A stretch of DNA of 64,000 bases from Antarctobacter sediminis. Its GTDB lineage: Bacteria > Pseudomonadota > Alphaproteobacteria > Rhodobacterales > Rhodobacteraceae. The notes under the pieces were generated by a model. That model saw only the letters and a program-made list of their open reading frames with translations, was not told where the DNA came from and did no database searches. Where the stretch lies: the NCBI RefSeq assembly GCF_019218285.1, contig NZ_JAHUZG010000002.1, forward strand, positions 930,001-994,000, in the 5' to 3' direction. Made by a program: the position numbers and the translations under genes. Numbering within the stretch: the first letter of the stretch is position 1; each line of letters opens with the position of its first letter. Positions 35,919 through 49,251 of this stretch are shown in pieces.

Positions 35919-36087
35919 GCAGACTGGGGCCAGCGTGCAACATCCCGGGCAGCGGATACCCGGATCCCGCGGCGGCTCTGGCCTTTGAACAGAAACTGTC
36001 GTTAGCGGAAACAGGCGCGCCTGACTCATGCAGCTTCGACCATGGTTGCGCCACGTGCCGCCCGCAGGACAGGACAGGACCGATCCG

Positions 36088-38466
36088 ATGAAAGACGAAA
36101 TCCTCGCACATCTGCGCTATTCGCTTGGCAAGGACGCCGGACACGCCGCCGTCTATGACTGGCGCATGGCGCTTTCGTTGGCCCTGCGCGACCGCATGGT
36201 GGATTCATGGTTCAACAGCACCAAGGCCAGCTATGACGGACACGCCAAGCGCGTTTATTACCTGTCGATGGAATTCCTCATCGGGCGACTGGTTGAGGAT
36301 GTGGCCGCCAATCTTGGCCTGGTGGACGAGGCAAAAGCCGCCGTCGCAGCGCTTGGTCAGGATTATGATGCATTGGTCAAGGACGAACCGGATGCGGCCC
36401 TTGGCAACGGTGGCCTGGGGCGTCTTGCCGCCTGCTTCATGGATAGCCTCGCTACGTTGGGCATTCCGGCGATGGGCTATGGCATCCGCTATGAACACGG
36501 GCTGTTCGAACAGGATTTCGTCGAAGGCCAGCAGATCGAGAAGCCCGAAACATGGTTGGAACAACGCCACGCCTGGGAATTCGAACGCCCCGAAGTGACC
36601 TACAAGGTCGGCTTTGGTGGCCATGTGCATCATCATGACGGCAAGGCGCAATGGCGCCCGCATGAAACCGTGCTGGCCACCGCCCATGACACGCCAATCG
36701 TCGGCTGGCAGGGCCGCTGGGGCAACACACTGCGCCTGTGGTCCGCACGGCCGCAAAAGGAATTCGACCTCGCCAGTTTCAACCGCGGCGACTACCTCGC
36801 CGCCAGCCGGTCCGAGGCGCTGGCCCGTACCATCTGCCGCGTCCTCTACCCGGACGACACCACCGAAAGCGGCAAGGAACTGCGTCTGAAGCAGGAGTAT
36901 TTCTTTACCTCCGCCTCGATCCTCGACCTTTTGCGCCGCTTCTTCGTCGATCACGACGACATCCGAAAACTGCCCGACGCTGCGGCGATCCAGTTGAACG
37001 ACACGCACCCGGCCATTGCCGGGCCGGAATTGATCCGCATTCTCGTGGACATTCACGGGCTGGACATGGCCGAAGCGATCGAACTGGCGCGCCGCTGCCT
37101 TGGCTACACCAACCACACGCTGTTGCCGGAGGCGCTGGAACGCTGGCCGGAATGGCTCTTGGGTCGGGTCCTGCCGCGTCATCTGGAAATCATTCGCGCC
37201 ATCGAAGGGGCGCAGCAGGAACAGCACCCCGGCAGCCCGCGCATCCTTGACCATGGCAACGTGAACATGGGCGAACTGGCCTTTATCATGGCGCATAAAG
37301 TGAACGGCGTTTCGGCACTGCACACCGAGCTTGTGAAATCCACGGTCTTTGCCGATCTGCACCGGATTCACCCCACACGGATCGTGAACCAGACCAACGG
37401 GATCACGCCACGGCGCTGGCTATACGGCTGCAACCCGGCGCTTTCGCGCCTGATCACCCGCGAAATCGGGGATGCATGGCCCGCCGATCTGGAAAAACTG
37501 GCGGCCCTGCGCTCCAAGACCGGCGATCAGGCCTTCCTGACCGAGTTCATGGACGCCAAGCGCGAAAACAAGGTGCGCCTGTCCAACTGGGCCGCCGAAC
37601 ATTGCGGCATTCAGGTCGACCCCGACGCGATGTTCGACATCCAGATCAAGCGCATCCACGAGTACAAGCGCCAGTTGATGAACATCCTCGAAACCATCGC
37701 GCTGTGGAATGAGATGCACGCCAACCCGGGCGCCAACTGGACGCCACGGGTCAAGATCTTTGGCGGCAAGGCCGCACCCGGTTACCATGTGGCCAAGGAA
37801 ATCATCCGGCTTATCAATGACGTCGCGGCGGTGGTGAACAAGGATCCCGTCACAGGCGATCTGCTCAAGATCGTCTATCCGCCCAATTACAACGTTACGA
37901 TGGCCGAGATGCTGATCCCGGCGGCAGACCTTAGCGAACAGATCTCGACCGCCGGCAAAGAGGCCTCGGGCACCGGCAATATGAAATTCTCCCTGAACGG
38001 CGCTCTGACCATCGGCACGCTGGACGGTGCCAATGTCGAGATCCGCGAACATGTCGGGGCCGAGAACTTCTTTTTGTTCGGACTGACCGCCGAAGAGGTG
38101 ATCGAACGGCGCAGCCATCACGGCTATGCCCGCGCCGCCATCGAACAAAGCCCGCGAATGCAAAAGGTTCTGGCCCAGATCGCCGAGGGGCGCTTTTCCC
38201 CGCAAGACCCCAGCCGCTATCACGGATTGGTCGGCAATCTCTGGGATCACGACCACTTCCTCGTATCCTGTGATTTCGACAGCTATTTTGACACCCAGCG
38301 CCGCGCCGACGAAGCCTTCAAACACAAGGCCACCTGGGCCGCGATGGCGCTCAGCAATACGGCAAGCGTTGGCTGGTTCTCCTCGGATCGCACGATCAAG
38401 GGCTATGCACGGGACATCTGGCAAGTGCACAGTGCCATAGACAGAGACCTGGAGCAGAGCGCATGA
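36088..38466 (+). CDS. glgP: glycogen/starch/alpha-glucan phosphorylase
   Basis: This enzyme of about 792 residues releases glucose-1-phosphate from glycogen chains. [32 protein letters not shown] and the PLP-lysine region [19 protein letters not shown] (Lys near residue 632) are diagnostic. Start [16 protein letters not shown] at 36088 follows aggacaggacc; an in-frame ATG 20 codons earlier is less likely because the added stretch looks like untranslated leader. It is the first gene of a seven-gene glycogen operon and overlaps glgB by 4 bases. Confidence 0.95.
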   Translation: MKDEILAHLRYSLGKDAGHAAVYDWRMALSLALRDRMVDSWFNSTKASYDGHAKRVYYLSMEFLIGRLVEDVAANLGLVDEAKAAVAALGQDYDALVKDEPDAALGNGGLGRLAACFMDSLATLGIPAMGYGIRYEHGLFEQDFVEGQQIEKPETWLEQRHAWEFERPEVTYKVGFGGHVHHHDGKAQWRPHETVLATAHDTPIVGWQGRWGNTLRLWSARPQKEFDLASFNRGDYLAASRSEALARTICRVLYPDDTTESGKELRLKQEYFFTSASILDLLRRFFVDHDDIRKLPDAAAIQLNDTHPAIAGPELIRILVDIHGLDMAEAIELARRCLGYTNHTLLPEALERWPEWLLGRVLPRHLEIIRAIEGAQQEQHPGSPRILDHGNVNMGELAFIMAHKVNGVSALHTELVKSTVFADLHRIHPTRIVNQTNGITPRRWLYGCNPALSRLITREIGDAWPADLEKLAALRSKTGDQAFLTEFMDAKRENKVRLSNWAAEHCGIQVDPDAMFDIQIKRIHEYKRQLMNILETIALWNEMHANPGANWTPRVKIFGGKAAPGYHVAKEIIRLINDVAAVVNKDPVTGDLLKIVYPPNYNVTMAEMLIPAADLSEQISTAGKEASGTGNMKFSLNGALTIGTLDGANVEIREHVGAENFFLFGLTAEEVIERRSHHGYARAAIEQSPRMQKVLAQIAEGRFSPQDPSRYHGLVGNLWDHDHFLVSCDFDSYFDTQRRADEAFKHKATWAAMALSNTASVGWFSSDRTIKGYARDIWQVHSAIDRDLEQSA

Positions 38467-40685
38467 CAGCCCCCCTCGACAATATGACCGCACGGCAGAT
38501 CGTCGAGGGCCGCCATGGCGATCCGTTTTCGGTTCTCGGGCAACACGGCCTGCCGGATGGCAGCCAATGCGTTCGCGTCTTTTACCCCGGCGTCGATCGG
38601 GTCGAGGTTCTGGCGCGTGACACGGGCGTCCTGCTTGCCCTGCTGGAGCCCGTCGAAGGGGCCCCGGGGCTGTACGATGGCATCCTGTCGGGCATCACCG
38701 GGCGCTACGATTACCGCCTGCGGATCACCCGTGGCGAAGAGATCTGGGAAACCGAAGACCCCTACGCCTTTGGCACCGTACTGGGCGAGATGGATGAATA
38801 CCTGCTGGGCGAAGGCACGCACGGCCAACTCTGGCGCGCGCTTGGTGCCCATCTGACCAGCTACGCCGGCGCCCCCGGCGTGCATTTTGCCGTATGGGCA
38901 CCCAATGCATCGCGCGTGTCGGTCGTTGGTAATTTCAACGATTGGGACGGGCGGCGGCACGTGATGCGCCGCCGGGGACAGACCGGCATCTGGGAAATCT
39001 TCATCCCCGGCGTCGGCGAAGGCACGCTCTACAAATTCGAACTTCTGGACGGCAACGGGATGCTTTTGCCGCTCAAGGCGGATCCGGTGGGTTTCGGGGC
39101 CGAGGTACCGCCAAGCACCGCCTCGGTTGTTCGCAACCTTGACCAGCACCGCTGGACCGATGCCGACTGGATGGCCGGGCGCGGCCAGAAACAGCGGGTC
39201 GATCAGCCGATTTCGATTTACGAGGTCCATCTGGAAAGCTGGCGCCGCGTCCCCGAGGACGGGAACCGCGCACTCAGCTACCGGGAGCATGCAGATCAAT
39301 TGGTGCGTTATGCCGCCGACATGGGTTTCACCCATATCGAGCTGACGCCGATCTCGGAACATCCCTTTGGCGGTTCCTGGGGCTATCAGCCTGTGGGACT
39401 TTATGCGCCGACCTCCCGGTTCGGGACGCCCGAGGACTTTCGCGCGCTGGTCGAGGCTACCCACGCGGCTGGTCTTGGATTGATCATCGACTGGGTGCCC
39501 GGGCATTTCCCGACCGACAGTCACGGGCTGGCACGTTTCGACGGCACCGCGCTGTATGAACATTCCGATCCCAAGGAAGGTTACCACCCGGACTGGAACA
39601 CGCTGGTCTACAACTATGGCCGCACCGAGGTTTCCAATTTCCTGATCGCCAATGCGCGCTACTGGCTGGAGGAATTCCACGTCGACGGGCTGCGCGTGGA
39701 TGCTGTGGCCTCGATGCTGTACCGAGACTATTCGCGGAAAGAGGGTGAATGGGTGCCCAACCAGCACGGGGGGCGCGAGAACCTCGAAGCCATCGCGTTC
39801 CTGCAACGGATGAACGAACAGGTCTACGCGGCCCATCCCGACGTGATGACACTGGCCGAGGAATCCACCGCCTTTCCGGGCGTCAGCGCACCCACCGACA
39901 CCGGCGGGCTTGGCTTTGGGTTCAAGTGGAACATGGGGTGGATGAACGACACCCTGCGGTACATGGGCGAAGACCCGATCAACCGTAAATACCACCACGA
40001 CAAGATGACCTTTGGCCTGCACTATGCCTTCAGCGAAAATTTCGTCCTGCCGCTAAGCCATGACGAGGTCGTGCATGGCAAAGGCTCGTTGATTGCGCGG
40101 ATGCCGGGCGACGACTGGCAGCGTTTCGCCAACCTGCGCGCCTATTACGGCTTCATGTACGGCCATCCCGGCAAGAAGCTGATGTTCATGGGTGGCGAAT
40201 TTGCCCAATGGGCCGAATGGAACAATGACAGCAGTCTGGACTGGCACCTGCTGGAACACGCAACGCACAAGGGCATGCAGGATCTGGTGCGCGACCTGAA
40301 CGCGCTTTATCGCGCAACGCCCGCCCTGTACCAACTGGACAGCAAACCCGAGGGGTTTCGCTGGATCGACGGCGGCAATGCGGCCGAGTCGATCTTTGCA
40401 TGGGTCCGCATGGGCGAACCCGATACAGCGCCTGTCCTGATGGTGTCTAATTTCACTCCGGTGACACGTCACGGCTACAGGATCGGCGTGCCCGCGCCCG
40501 GCCACTGGGAAGAACGGCTGAACACCGACGCCCAGATCTATGGCGGCAGCGGGCAGGGCAATTTCGGCGGCGTCACCGCCGACCGCGAACCGGCGCACGG
40601 CTGCGGATATTCGATAGAAATCACCGTTCCGCCCTTGGCGACGGTGTTCTTCCAACTGTCCGGGGAGGAGAGACCGGGCACCTGA
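38463..40685 (+). CDS. glgB: 1,4-alpha-glucan branching enzyme
   Basis: This 740-residue GH13 enzyme introduces alpha-1,6 branches into glycogen. An N-terminal CBM48 region (about 130-220: [20 protein letters not shown]) precedes the catalytic barrel with [13 protein letters not shown] (nucleophile Asp near 412), [11 protein letters not shown] (acid Glu near 465) and [12 protein letters not shown] (transition-state Asp). The length equals that of typical GlgB with the N1 and N2 domains. The ATG overlaps the glgP stop. It works with glgA and glgC, which follow. Confidence 0.96.
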   Translation: MTAPLDNMTARQIVEGRHGDPFSVLGQHGLPDGSQCVRVFYPGVDRVEVLARDTGVLLALLEPVEGAPGLYDGILSGITGRYDYRLRITRGEEIWETEDPYAFGTVLGEMDEYLLGEGTHGQLWRALGAHLTSYAGAPGVHFAVWAPNASRVSVVGNFNDWDGRRHVMRRRGQTGIWEIFIPGVGEGTLYKFELLDGNGMLLPLKADPVGFGAEVPPSTASVVRNLDQHRWTDADWMAGRGQKQRVDQPISIYEVHLESWRRVPEDGNRALSYREHADQLVRYAADMGFTHIELTPISEHPFGGSWGYQPVGLYAPTSRFGTPEDFRALVEATHAAGLGLIIDWVPGHFPTDSHGLARFDGTALYEHSDPKEGYHPDWNTLVYNYGRTEVSNFLIANARYWLEEFHVDGLRVDAVASMLYRDYSRKEGEWVPNQHGGRENLEAIAFLQRMNEQVYAAHPDVMTLAEESTAFPGVSAPTDTGGLGFGFKWNMGWMNDTLRYMGEDPINRKYHHDKMTFGLHYAFSENFVLPLSHDEVVHGKGSLIARMPGDDWQRFANLRAYYGFMYGHPGKKLMFMGGEFAQWAEWNNDSSLDWHLLEHATHKGMQDLVRDLNALYRATPALYQLDSKPEGFRWIDGGNAAESIFAWVRMGEPDTAPVLMVSNFTPVTRHGYRIGVPAPGHWEERLNTDAQIYGGSGQGNFGGVTADREPAHGCGYSIEITVPPLATVFFQLSGEERPGT

Positions 40686-40702
40686 TCACGGGAGAGGATC
40701 AC

Positions 40703-41962
40703 ATGGAAAACGACAGGTTCAAGCTGGCCCAGCAGACCATGGCCTATGTGCTGGCGGGCGGGCGCGGGTCGCGTCTCAAGGAGATGACCGACATCCGGGC
40801 GAAACCCGCTGTCTATTTCGGTGGCAAGACCCGGATCATCGACTTTGCCCTGTCCAACGCCGTCAACTCTGGCATCCGGCGCATCGGCGTTGCGACCCAG
40901 TACAAGGCGCACAGCCTGATCCGCCACCTGCAACGCGGCTGGTCGTTCTTCCGTGCGGAACGGAACGAAAGTCTGGACATCCTGCCCGCCTCTCAGCAGC
41001 TGGACGAAGAAAACTGGTACAAGGGCACGGCGGACGCGGTCACCCAGAACCTTTTTGTCATCAAGGGTTATGATCCGAAATACATCCTGATCCTCGCGGG
41101 CGACCACATCTACAAGCAGGATTATTCGTTGATGATCGAACAGCACGTCGCCTCGGGGGCCAAGGTGACGGTCGGCTGCATCGAAGTTCCGCGCGACGAG
41201 GCCAAGGGCTTTGGTGTCATGGCTGTGGATGCCAACGACAAGATCCTTGATTTCGTCGAGAAACCGGACGAACCGCCCACCATGCCCGATGATCCGACCC
41301 GATCACTGGCCTCGATGGGGATCTATGTCTTTGACACGGACGTGCTTTGCGACCTGTTGGAAGAAGATGCACGCAATCCCGACTCCAGCCATGATTTCGG
41401 CAAGGACATCATCCCGGCGCTGGTCGCCGCGGGCCAGGCGGTGGCCCATCCCTTTGGCCGGTCCTGCATCATGTCGGGGCTGGAAACCAAACCCTACTGG
41501 CGCGACGTCGGCACGCTGGATGCCTATTGGCAAGCCAATATCGATCTCACCGACTTTGAGCCGGAGCTGGACATCTATGCCACCGACTGGCCCATCTGGA
41601 CCTATTCGGAACTGACCCCTCCGGCCAAATTCATTCACAACGAAGAAGGCCGCAGGGGGCAGGCCGTATCGTCCATGGTGGCGGGCGGCTGTATCATCTC
41701 GGGATCCTCGCTGTATCGCTGCCTCTTGTTCCGGGGCGTCAAGACCCATTCCTATTCCCAGCTCGAGGGCGTTGTGGCGCTGCCCTACTCCGAAGTTGGT
41801 CGCCGCGCTCATATCAAGAACGCGATCATCGACAGGGGCGTGTCCATCCCGCCGGGGCTGGTGGTGGGCGAGGATCCCGAGCTGGACGCCAAGCGGTTCC
41901 GCAGGACCAAGAACGGCATCTGCCTGATCACAAGCAGCATGATCGACGCATTGGAGAAATGA
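40703..41962 (+). CDS. glgC: glucose-1-phosphate adenylyltransferase
   Basis: This 419-residue enzyme makes ADP-glucose, the glycogen precursor and the main control point of the pathway. The N-terminal [20 protein letters not shown] is the nucleotidyltransferase signature; [17 protein letters not shown] and GKDIIPALV are typical. A C-terminal left-handed beta-helix region (about 310-400) carries the allosteric part; fructose-6-phosphate or pyruvate activation is usual in alphaproteobacteria. The ribosome site is gggagagga. glgA follows immediately. Confidence 0.96.
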   Translation: MENDRFKLAQQTMAYVLAGGRGSRLKEMTDIRAKPAVYFGGKTRIIDFALSNAVNSGIRRIGVATQYKAHSLIRHLQRGWSFFRAERNESLDILPASQQLDEENWYKGTADAVTQNLFVIKGYDPKYILILAGDHIYKQDYSLMIEQHVASGAKVTVGCIEVPRDEAKGFGVMAVDANDKILDFVEKPDEPPTMPDDPTRSLASMGIYVFDTDVLCDLLEEDARNPDSSHDFGKDIIPALVAAGQAVAHPFGRSCIMSGLETKPYWRDVGTLDAYWQANIDLTDFEPELDIYATDWPIWTYSELTPPAKFIHNEEGRRGQAVSSMVAGGCIISGSSLYRCLLFRGVKTHSYSQLEGVVALPYSEVGRRAHIKNAIIDRGVSIPPGLVVGEDPELDAKRFRRTKNGICLITSSMIDALEK

Positions 41963-41963
41963 C

Positions 41964-43400
41964 ATGAAGGTGCTGATGGTCGCCTCGGAATGCGCCCCTT
42001 TCATCAAGACCGGCGGGCTGGCGGATGTGGCTGGCGCTCTGCCGGGCGCGCTTGCGCCGCTGGGGGTTGAGGTCAAGACCGTCCTGCCGGCCTATCCGGC
42101 CTTGTTCCCCTTGCTGGCAGAGGGCACCGAAGTCGCCAGTTTCGGTGACCTGCCCGGCGGACCGGGGCGGCTGGTCGAAGTTCAGGCCGCAGGCATCACC
42201 CTTCTGCTGCTGGACGCACCACAATTGTTCGACCGACCCGGCGCGCCCTACACGGACGGTGACGGCCGGGACTGGCCCGACAATCATCGCCGCTTTGGTT
42301 CGCTTGCGCAGGCGGCGGCGCGGATCTGTTTCGACGGGCTGAACGGCTGGGTGCCGGATGTGCTGCACGCCCATGACTGGCAGGCTGGCCTTGCCCCGGT
42401 CTATCTGAAGCAGGACGGGCGCGCCGGGCCGCGTTCCGTCATCACGATCCACAACATTGCCTTTCAGGGCCGATTCGGCCCGCAGGTCATGGGCGACCTG
42501 CAACTGCGCAGCGACTGGTTCCACCCGGGCGGGCTGGAGTATTACGGCGATGTCAGCTTTCTCAAGGCAGGCCTTGTCTATGCCGACCACATCAGCACCG
42601 TCAGCCCCACCTATGCGCGTGAAATTCTGACACCGGAGTTCGGCATGGGACTGGACGGCGTTCTGGCCAGCCGCGCCGCCGACCTGACCGGCATTCTGAA
42701 TGGCATCGACATCGAAACCTGGAACCCAAGGACGGACCCGGAACTGTCCGCGCGCTTTGGCCCCAAGCGGCTGAACGGAAAGATCACCAACCGGGACGAA
42801 GTCTGTCGCAGGTTGGGGCTGAACCCGGATCACGACGGGCCGCTGTTCTGCGTCATCAGCCGGCTGACGCTGCAAAAAGGGTTGGATGCCTTGGCAGGTG
42901 CCCTGCCCGCGCTGGTCGAAGGCGGGGGGCAACTGGCGCTTCTGGGCTCTGGCGACCCACTGCTTGAACGCGCCTTTTCCGAGGCCGCGAGCCGCTATCC
43001 CGGCAAGGTCGGCGTCCACATCGGCTATGACGAGGCGTTTTCGCACCTGCTGCAAGGCGGAGCCGATGCCATCCTGATCCCCTCGCGTTTCGAACCCTGC
43101 GGTCTGACCCAGCTTTATGGTCTTCGCTATGGCACGCTGCCTGTGGTCGCCCGCACCGGCGGTCTGGCGGATACGGTGGTCGACGCCAATCATGCCGCAC
43201 TGGCGGCGGGGGTCGCCACGGGCTTTGTCTTTGACGATGTCTCGGTCGCGGGGATCGAACAGGTCATCGCCCGCGTCACCGCCGCCTTTGCCGACCGCGA
43301 AACATGGCGGGCCATGCAAGTATCGGCGATGCGGCATCCGGTGGGCTGGGAAAGCTCGGCCCGGGAATACGTCCAGATGTACACACAGCTTGTCGCATGA
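41964..43400 (+). CDS. glgA: glycogen synthase (ADP-glucose)
   Basis: This 478-residue GT5 synthase elongates alpha-1,4 chains using ADP-glucose. The N-terminal ADP-glucose-binding motif KTGGLADVAGALPGAL (about residues 15-30), DVLHAHDWQAGL, HNIAFQG and the C-terminal PSRFEPCGLTQLYGLRYG with TGGLADTVVD are all present and in order. It starts one base after the glgC stop and overlaps glgX by 4 bases, so GlgC, GlgA and GlgX levels are probably linked. Confidence 0.96.
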   Translation: MKVLMVASECAPFIKTGGLADVAGALPGALAPLGVEVKTVLPAYPALFPLLAEGTEVASFGDLPGGPGRLVEVQAAGITLLLLDAPQLFDRPGAPYTDGDGRDWPDNHRRFGSLAQAAARICFDGLNGWVPDVLHAHDWQAGLAPVYLKQDGRAGPRSVITIHNIAFQGRFGPQVMGDLQLRSDWFHPGGLEYYGDVSFLKAGLVYADHISTVSPTYAREILTPEFGMGLDGVLASRAADLTGILNGIDIETWNPRTDPELSARFGPKRLNGKITNRDEVCRRLGLNPDHDGPLFCVISRLTLQKGLDALAGALPALVEGGGQLALLGSGDPLLERAFSEAASRYPGKVGVHIGYDEAFSHLLQGGADAILIPSRFEPCGLTQLYGLRYGTLPVVARTGGLADTVVDANHAALAAGVATGFVFDDVSVAGIEQVIARVTAAFADRETWRAMQVSAMRHPVGWESSAREYVQMYTQLVA

Positions 43401-45502
43401 CATCCGCCAATGTCGGGACATACGGGATCCGGTCAGGACGCCCGAACCGGCTGGGCGCGCGGTATGATGGCGACGGCACGAATTTCGCGCTGTTCTCGGA
43501 CCACGCGCAGCGGGTCGAACTTTGCCTCTTTTCGCCCGACGGCAAAAAAGAGCTTCAGCGTCTGCCCTTGCCCGACCGGCAGGGCGCGGTCTGGCACGGC
43601 TATGTGCCCGGTCTGAAACCCGGGGCGCTGTACGGCTATCGCGTACACGGCCCCTTTGCGCCCGACCGCGGCCATCGTTTCAACCCCAACAAACTGCTTC
43701 TGGATCCTTACACCCGCAGCCTGCACGGCAGCTTTACCACCCATCCCGCCACTTTCGGCTATAGCACCGGGTCGCCCGATGCCGACTTGTCGCTGAACCC
43801 GATGGACAGCGCTCCGCACACGCCGAAATCCGTCGTTTGGGCCCCGGAAGAGTATCCGACCGACGCGCGCAACCTGCGCCGTGGCTGGGGCGACACGATC
43901 ATCTACGAAGCGCATGTGCGCGGAAGCACGATCCGGCACCCGAAAGTGCCCGAGGCGTTGCGAGGCACCTTCGATGGTATGGCTTCGGACGCCATGCTGG
44001 AGCATCTGACCCGTCTGGGCATCACCACGGTTGAACTCTTGCCGGTGCAGGCCATCCGGTCGGAAAACGCGCTGACCGGTCGCGGGCTGGTCAACCACTG
44101 GGGCTATAACACTGCCGCCTTCTTTGCCCCCGAACCGAGGTATCTTGGCCCGTCGGGCGTCGCCGGATTCCGCGCAATGGTGGACCGTTTTCACGCCGCC
44201 GGGATCGAAGTGGTGCTGGACGTGGTCTACAATCACTCGGCCGAAGGCGATCACCTTGGCCCGACCTTTGCCTTTCGCGGGCTGGACAATGCCTCGTACT
44301 ACCGGCTGGTCGAAGGGCAGCCGCGGTTCTATGTCAATGACACCGGCACCGGCAACACGCTGAACACCGATCACCCCTTTGTCTTGCGCATGATCCTCGA
44401 TTCCCTGCGGTTCTGGGTCGAATGCATGGGCGTTGACGGTTTCCGTTTTGACCTTGCCACGGCACTGGGTCGGGAACGTCACGGGTTCGACCGGCAAGGC
44501 GGTTTCATGGATGCGCTGCGGCAGGATCCCGTGCTGGCGGAGGTCAAGCTGATTGCCGAACCATGGGACCTTGGACATGGCGGCTATCGGCTGGGCCAGT
44601 TCCCGCCCGAATTCGCGGAATGGAACGACCGGTTTCGCGACACGGTCCGGCGATTCTGGCGTGGCGACGGGCACGCGGCACAGGATCTTGGGTCGGCGCT
44701 ATTGGGAACGGCAGACCTGTTCGACACGCGGGGCCGACAGGCGTGGGCCTCGGTCAATTTCGCTGCGGCGCACGACGGGTTCACGCTGGCCGATGTGACG
44801 GCCTATTCCCGACGCCACAACGCGGCCAACGGCGAAGGTAACCGCGACGGGCATCACTCGAACTATTCGGACAACCTTGGCGAAGAAGGCGAAACCCGCG
44901 ACGAAACGATCCTTGCGGCCCGTCGCCAGCGGGTGCGCAACATGCTGGCGACTGTCCTGCTGTCTCAGGGCACACCGATGATCCTTGCCGGGGACGAAGG
45001 CGGCAATTCGCAGGGCGGCAACAACAATGCCTATTGTCAGGACAACCCGATCAGTTGGCTGGATTGGGACACCATGGACGACGACCTGATCCGGTTCACC
45101 GCCGCCCTGATCGCCTTTCGCAAGGCACATGGCGTCTTGCGGCAAACCCGTTTCCTGCACGGGGTCCAGCGGGATGACGGCACGCCAGATGTGGAATGGC
45201 GTGGGTTCGACGGCAGCGCGCTGAACTGGCGCGATCCAGGGCTCTCCTCGCTTTGTCTGCTGTTGCGCGGCTGCGCCGAAACCCCGGCGGGCTGTGCCGA
45301 CGGCGAAGAGATCCTTCTGGCATTCAACCGCGAAGGTCTGGAACAGACGCTGGAACTGCCGGCCCCCGAGGGCGGGACATGGCGGCGCGAAATCGACACC
45401 TCCTTGGCCCGTCAGATCCCGCAAGAGATCACCGAGGCGACGGTCTCCGTCGCCGCCTTCAGCGTCGCGGGCTTTGTCCGCCATCCGGAGAAAAGATCAT
45501 GA
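43397..45502 (+). CDS. glgX: glycogen debranching enzyme
   Basis: This 701-residue GH13 isoamylase-type enzyme removes short alpha-1,6 branches left by GlgP. A CBM48 domain (about 15-130: NRLGARYDGDGTNFALFSDH) precedes the barrel with VLDVVYNHSAEGDH, the nucleophile region DGFRFDLATALGR and the acid region KLIAEPWDLGHGGY. LAGDEGGNSQGGNNNAYCQD is the family's hallmark. The start ATG overlaps the glgA stop, and the stop overlaps the malQ start by 4 bases. Confidence 0.95.
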   Translation: MTSANVGTYGIRSGRPNRLGARYDGDGTNFALFSDHAQRVELCLFSPDGKKELQRLPLPDRQGAVWHGYVPGLKPGALYGYRVHGPFAPDRGHRFNPNKLLLDPYTRSLHGSFTTHPATFGYSTGSPDADLSLNPMDSAPHTPKSVVWAPEEYPTDARNLRRGWGDTIIYEAHVRGSTIRHPKVPEALRGTFDGMASDAMLEHLTRLGITTVELLPVQAIRSENALTGRGLVNHWGYNTAAFFAPEPRYLGPSGVAGFRAMVDRFHAAGIEVVLDVVYNHSAEGDHLGPTFAFRGLDNASYYRLVEGQPRFYVNDTGTGNTLNTDHPFVLRMILDSLRFWVECMGVDGFRFDLATALGRERHGFDRQGGFMDALRQDPVLAEVKLIAEPWDLGHGGYRLGQFPPEFAEWNDRFRDTVRRFWRGDGHAAQDLGSALLGTADLFDTRGRQAWASVNFAAAHDGFTLADVTAYSRRHNAANGEGNRDGHHSNYSDNLGEEGETRDETILAARRQRVRNMLATVLLSQGTPMILAGDEGGNSQGGNNNAYCQDNPISWLDWDTMDDDLIRFTAALIAFRKAHGVLRQTRFLHGVQRDDGTPDVEWRGFDGSALNWRDPGLSSLCLLLRGCAETPAGCADGEEILLAFNREGLEQTLELPAPEGGTWRREIDTSLARQIPQEITEATVSVAAFSVAGFVRHPEKRS

Positions 45503-47469
45503 CCGGCGCCGACGACAGCCTGCGCAGCCTTGCGCGAGCCTACGGGGTTCACCTGTCCTTTCATGACCTGCAAGGCACCGAACATGCCGCCGTTCCCGAC
45601 ACGCTAAGGGCGCTGTTGGGCGGGATGGGCGTTGCGGCAGAGACGCCCGCCATGGTGGCCGAGGCGCTGGCAGAAACGCGCGCCCGCCACGACGAGGCGC
45701 ACCTGCCGCCCGAAATCCTGACCCGCGCCGGGGCCGCGCTGCGCCTGCCGGTAGCCGCCCCCTGCGACTGGCTTTTGCTGGACGAAGCCGGTGCCGAAGT
45801 TCAGTCCGGACGCGCCGAGGATCACATCGAAATGGCCCCGATGGAGGTCGGCTATTTCATCCTGCACGCGGCGGCCCCGGACCGGCATACCGAATCGCTG
45901 GTGCTGTCCATGCCGAACCAGGCGCCGGGCGTCAGCGTTCTGACAGGCCGGGCCAAGGGCTGGGGCGTTTGCGGCGCGCTTTATGGCCTGCGGTCGGCGC
46001 ACAACGGCGGCCTGGGCAGCTATGGCGATCTGCCTGCGGCGCTGAAAGGGCTTGCCGCCTCTGGGGCGCAGTTCCTTGGCCTGAACCCGATCCATGCGCT
46101 GGGATGGGCTGCGGATGAGATGATCAGCCCCTATTCGCCCACCCATCGCGGCTTCTTCAGCACCGATCACATCGCGCCGCGCGCAGGTCTGGGGCCAACC
46201 CCGGCGGATGCATTGATCGATTATGATGGTTTCCGCCGCCGCCACAGGGGCGCCCTTAAGGCCGAATTCGCAAAGTTCGGTACGGCCATCGCACCCGAAC
46301 GGAAGGCTTTTCAACAGTTCCGCGCCGCAGGCGGTGCGGCTTTGGATACCTTTGCCCAATTCGAGGCGCTGAGCACCCACCACGGCGAAGATTTCCGCCA
46401 ATGGCCCGCCAATTTGCGCAAACCCGGCCCCGACGCGGCGCGCGCCGCAGCCGAGGACGTGGCCTTTCACCAGTGGCTGCAATGGCGGGCCGAAACCCAG
46501 ATCGACGCCGCGCAGGACACCGCGCTAGAGGCGGGCATGGGGTTCGGCCTGTATCTTGATCTTGCCGTGGGCGCGCGCCCCGGCGGGGCCGAGGCATGGA
46601 TGCACCGCGACACCATCGCGCGCGGCGTGACGATAGGTGCGCCGCCCGATCACCTGAACCCCGAGGGCCAAAGCTGGAACCTCGCTGCCCATGCGCCCGC
46701 CCGGTTGCGTGCCGCGCATTACCGGCCGCTGCGGGCCATGCTGCGCAAGCTGATGGCCAAGGCGGGAATCCTCAGGGTCGATCACGCGCTGGGCCTGTTG
46801 CGCAGCTTTTGGATCCCCGACGACGGCAGCCCGGGCGGCTATGTTTCCCAGCCTTTCGAAAGCTTGCTGGCCGTCATCGCCATCGAAGCTGCGCGGGCCA
46901 ACTGTCTTGTGGTCGGAGAGGATCTGGGCCTTGTGCCGGATGGCTTCCGCGAAACACTGAACCGCGCCGGACTGCTCAGCTATGCGGTCTGGCAATATGA
47001 AACCGCCGAGGATGGCAGGCTTTGTGATCCGCGCGACCTGCGCCCCTTCGCGCTGGCCTGTTTCGGCACCCACGACACGCCAACGTTGCGCGGGTTCTGG
47101 TACGGGCAGGACATCGCATGGTGGCAACGCATGGGATGGCTGTCCGGCGGACAGGCCCGCGCCCGTCACGACGAACGCGCCCGGCAACGCGCGGGCCTGC
47201 GTGACCTTTGCGAACTGCCGCCGCTGGCCAGCGCCCGGACGATTGCCGAAACGGTACAGGCGCGGCTGTGCACCGCGCCCTCGGCGCTGGTCGCGCTGCA
47301 ACTGGACGACCTTCTGGGGTGTCTGGACGCGCAGAACCTGCCCGGCACTGTGTCCGAACACCCCAACTGGCGCCGCCGCCTGCCGATAACGGTCGAGCAA
47401 CTGGGTGACGCATTGCCCGCGTCGCGCATCCAAGCTTTCATGCCCGCAGATCGCGGCAGCAACGCATAG
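45499..47469 (+). CDS. malQ: 4-alpha-glucanotransferase (amylomaltase)
   Basis: This 656-residue GH77 enzyme transfers maltodextrin segments and handles the short oligosaccharides from GlgX. Catalytic motifs AGILRVDHALGLLRSFWIP (nucleophile Asp), LVVGEDLGLVPDGF (acid Glu) and FGTHDTPTLRGFW are in order. The ~140-residue N-terminal extension is common in proteobacterial MalQ. It overlaps the glgX stop by 4 bases, so it belongs to the glycogen operon, not to a separate maltose locus. Confidence 0.94.
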   Translation: MTGADDSLRSLARAYGVHLSFHDLQGTEHAAVPDTLRALLGGMGVAAETPAMVAEALAETRARHDEAHLPPEILTRAGAALRLPVAAPCDWLLLDEAGAEVQSGRAEDHIEMAPMEVGYFILHAAAPDRHTESLVLSMPNQAPGVSVLTGRAKGWGVCGALYGLRSAHNGGLGSYGDLPAALKGLAASGAQFLGLNPIHALGWAADEMISPYSPTHRGFFSTDHIAPRAGLGPTPADALIDYDGFRRRHRGALKAEFAKFGTAIAPERKAFQQFRAAGGAALDTFAQFEALSTHHGEDFRQWPANLRKPGPDAARAAAEDVAFHQWLQWRAETQIDAAQDTALEAGMGFGLYLDLAVGARPGGAEAWMHRDTIARGVTIGAPPDHLNPEGQSWNLAAHAPARLRAAHYRPLRAMLRKLMAKAGILRVDHALGLLRSFWIPDDGSPGGYVSQPFESLLAVIAIEAARANCLVVGEDLGLVPDGFRETLNRAGLLSYAVWQYETAEDGRLCDPRDLRPFALACFGTHDTPTLRGFWYGQDIAWWQRMGWLSGGQARARHDERARQRAGLRDLCELPPLASARTIAETVQARLCTAPSALVALQLDDLLGCLDAQNLPGTVSEHPNWRRRLPITVEQLGDALPASRIQAFMPADRGSNA

Positions 47470-49101
<1,632 letters not shown>

Positions 49102-49151
49102 CCGCAAACCGGCGGGGTCCGGCGGGATGCGGCGCGCTTTCGCGAATCCGC

Positions 49152-49180
49152 TTGCGTTTCACGGCTCTCCCGCCTATATC
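49152..49180 (+). promoter_or_regulatory. putative promoter of the rimP-nusA-ylxR-infB operon
   Basis: TTGCGT (49152-49157), a 17-base spacer and TATATC (49175-49180) lie 51 bases after the pgm stop. Transcription would begin near 49187, upstream of the terminator described next. Confidence 0.5.
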
Positions 49181-49195
49181 CGCATCAACAGCGGC

Positions 49196-49251
49196 GCGCC
49201 GGCACCCGGCGCCCACCGAAACGTTCAACGGGCCGCTGGCCCGTTTTTTTT
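49196..49251 (+). terminator. rimP leader with two stem-loops, the second a strong intrinsic terminator
   Basis: Hairpin 1 is GCGCCGG (49196-49202) with CCGGCGC (49206-49212). Hairpin 2 is AACGGGCC (49227-49234) with GGCCCGTT (49238-49245), followed by an unbroken run of Ts to 49251. It may simply end the pgm transcript. Because a promoter-like element lies upstream and rimP starts 24 bases downstream, it may instead act as an attenuator. Confidence 0.75.

Noticed and set aside
36028-36087. Earlier start for glgP
   Set aside because: Adds 20 residues that do not resemble the family; a ribosome-like aggacaggacc lies before 36088.
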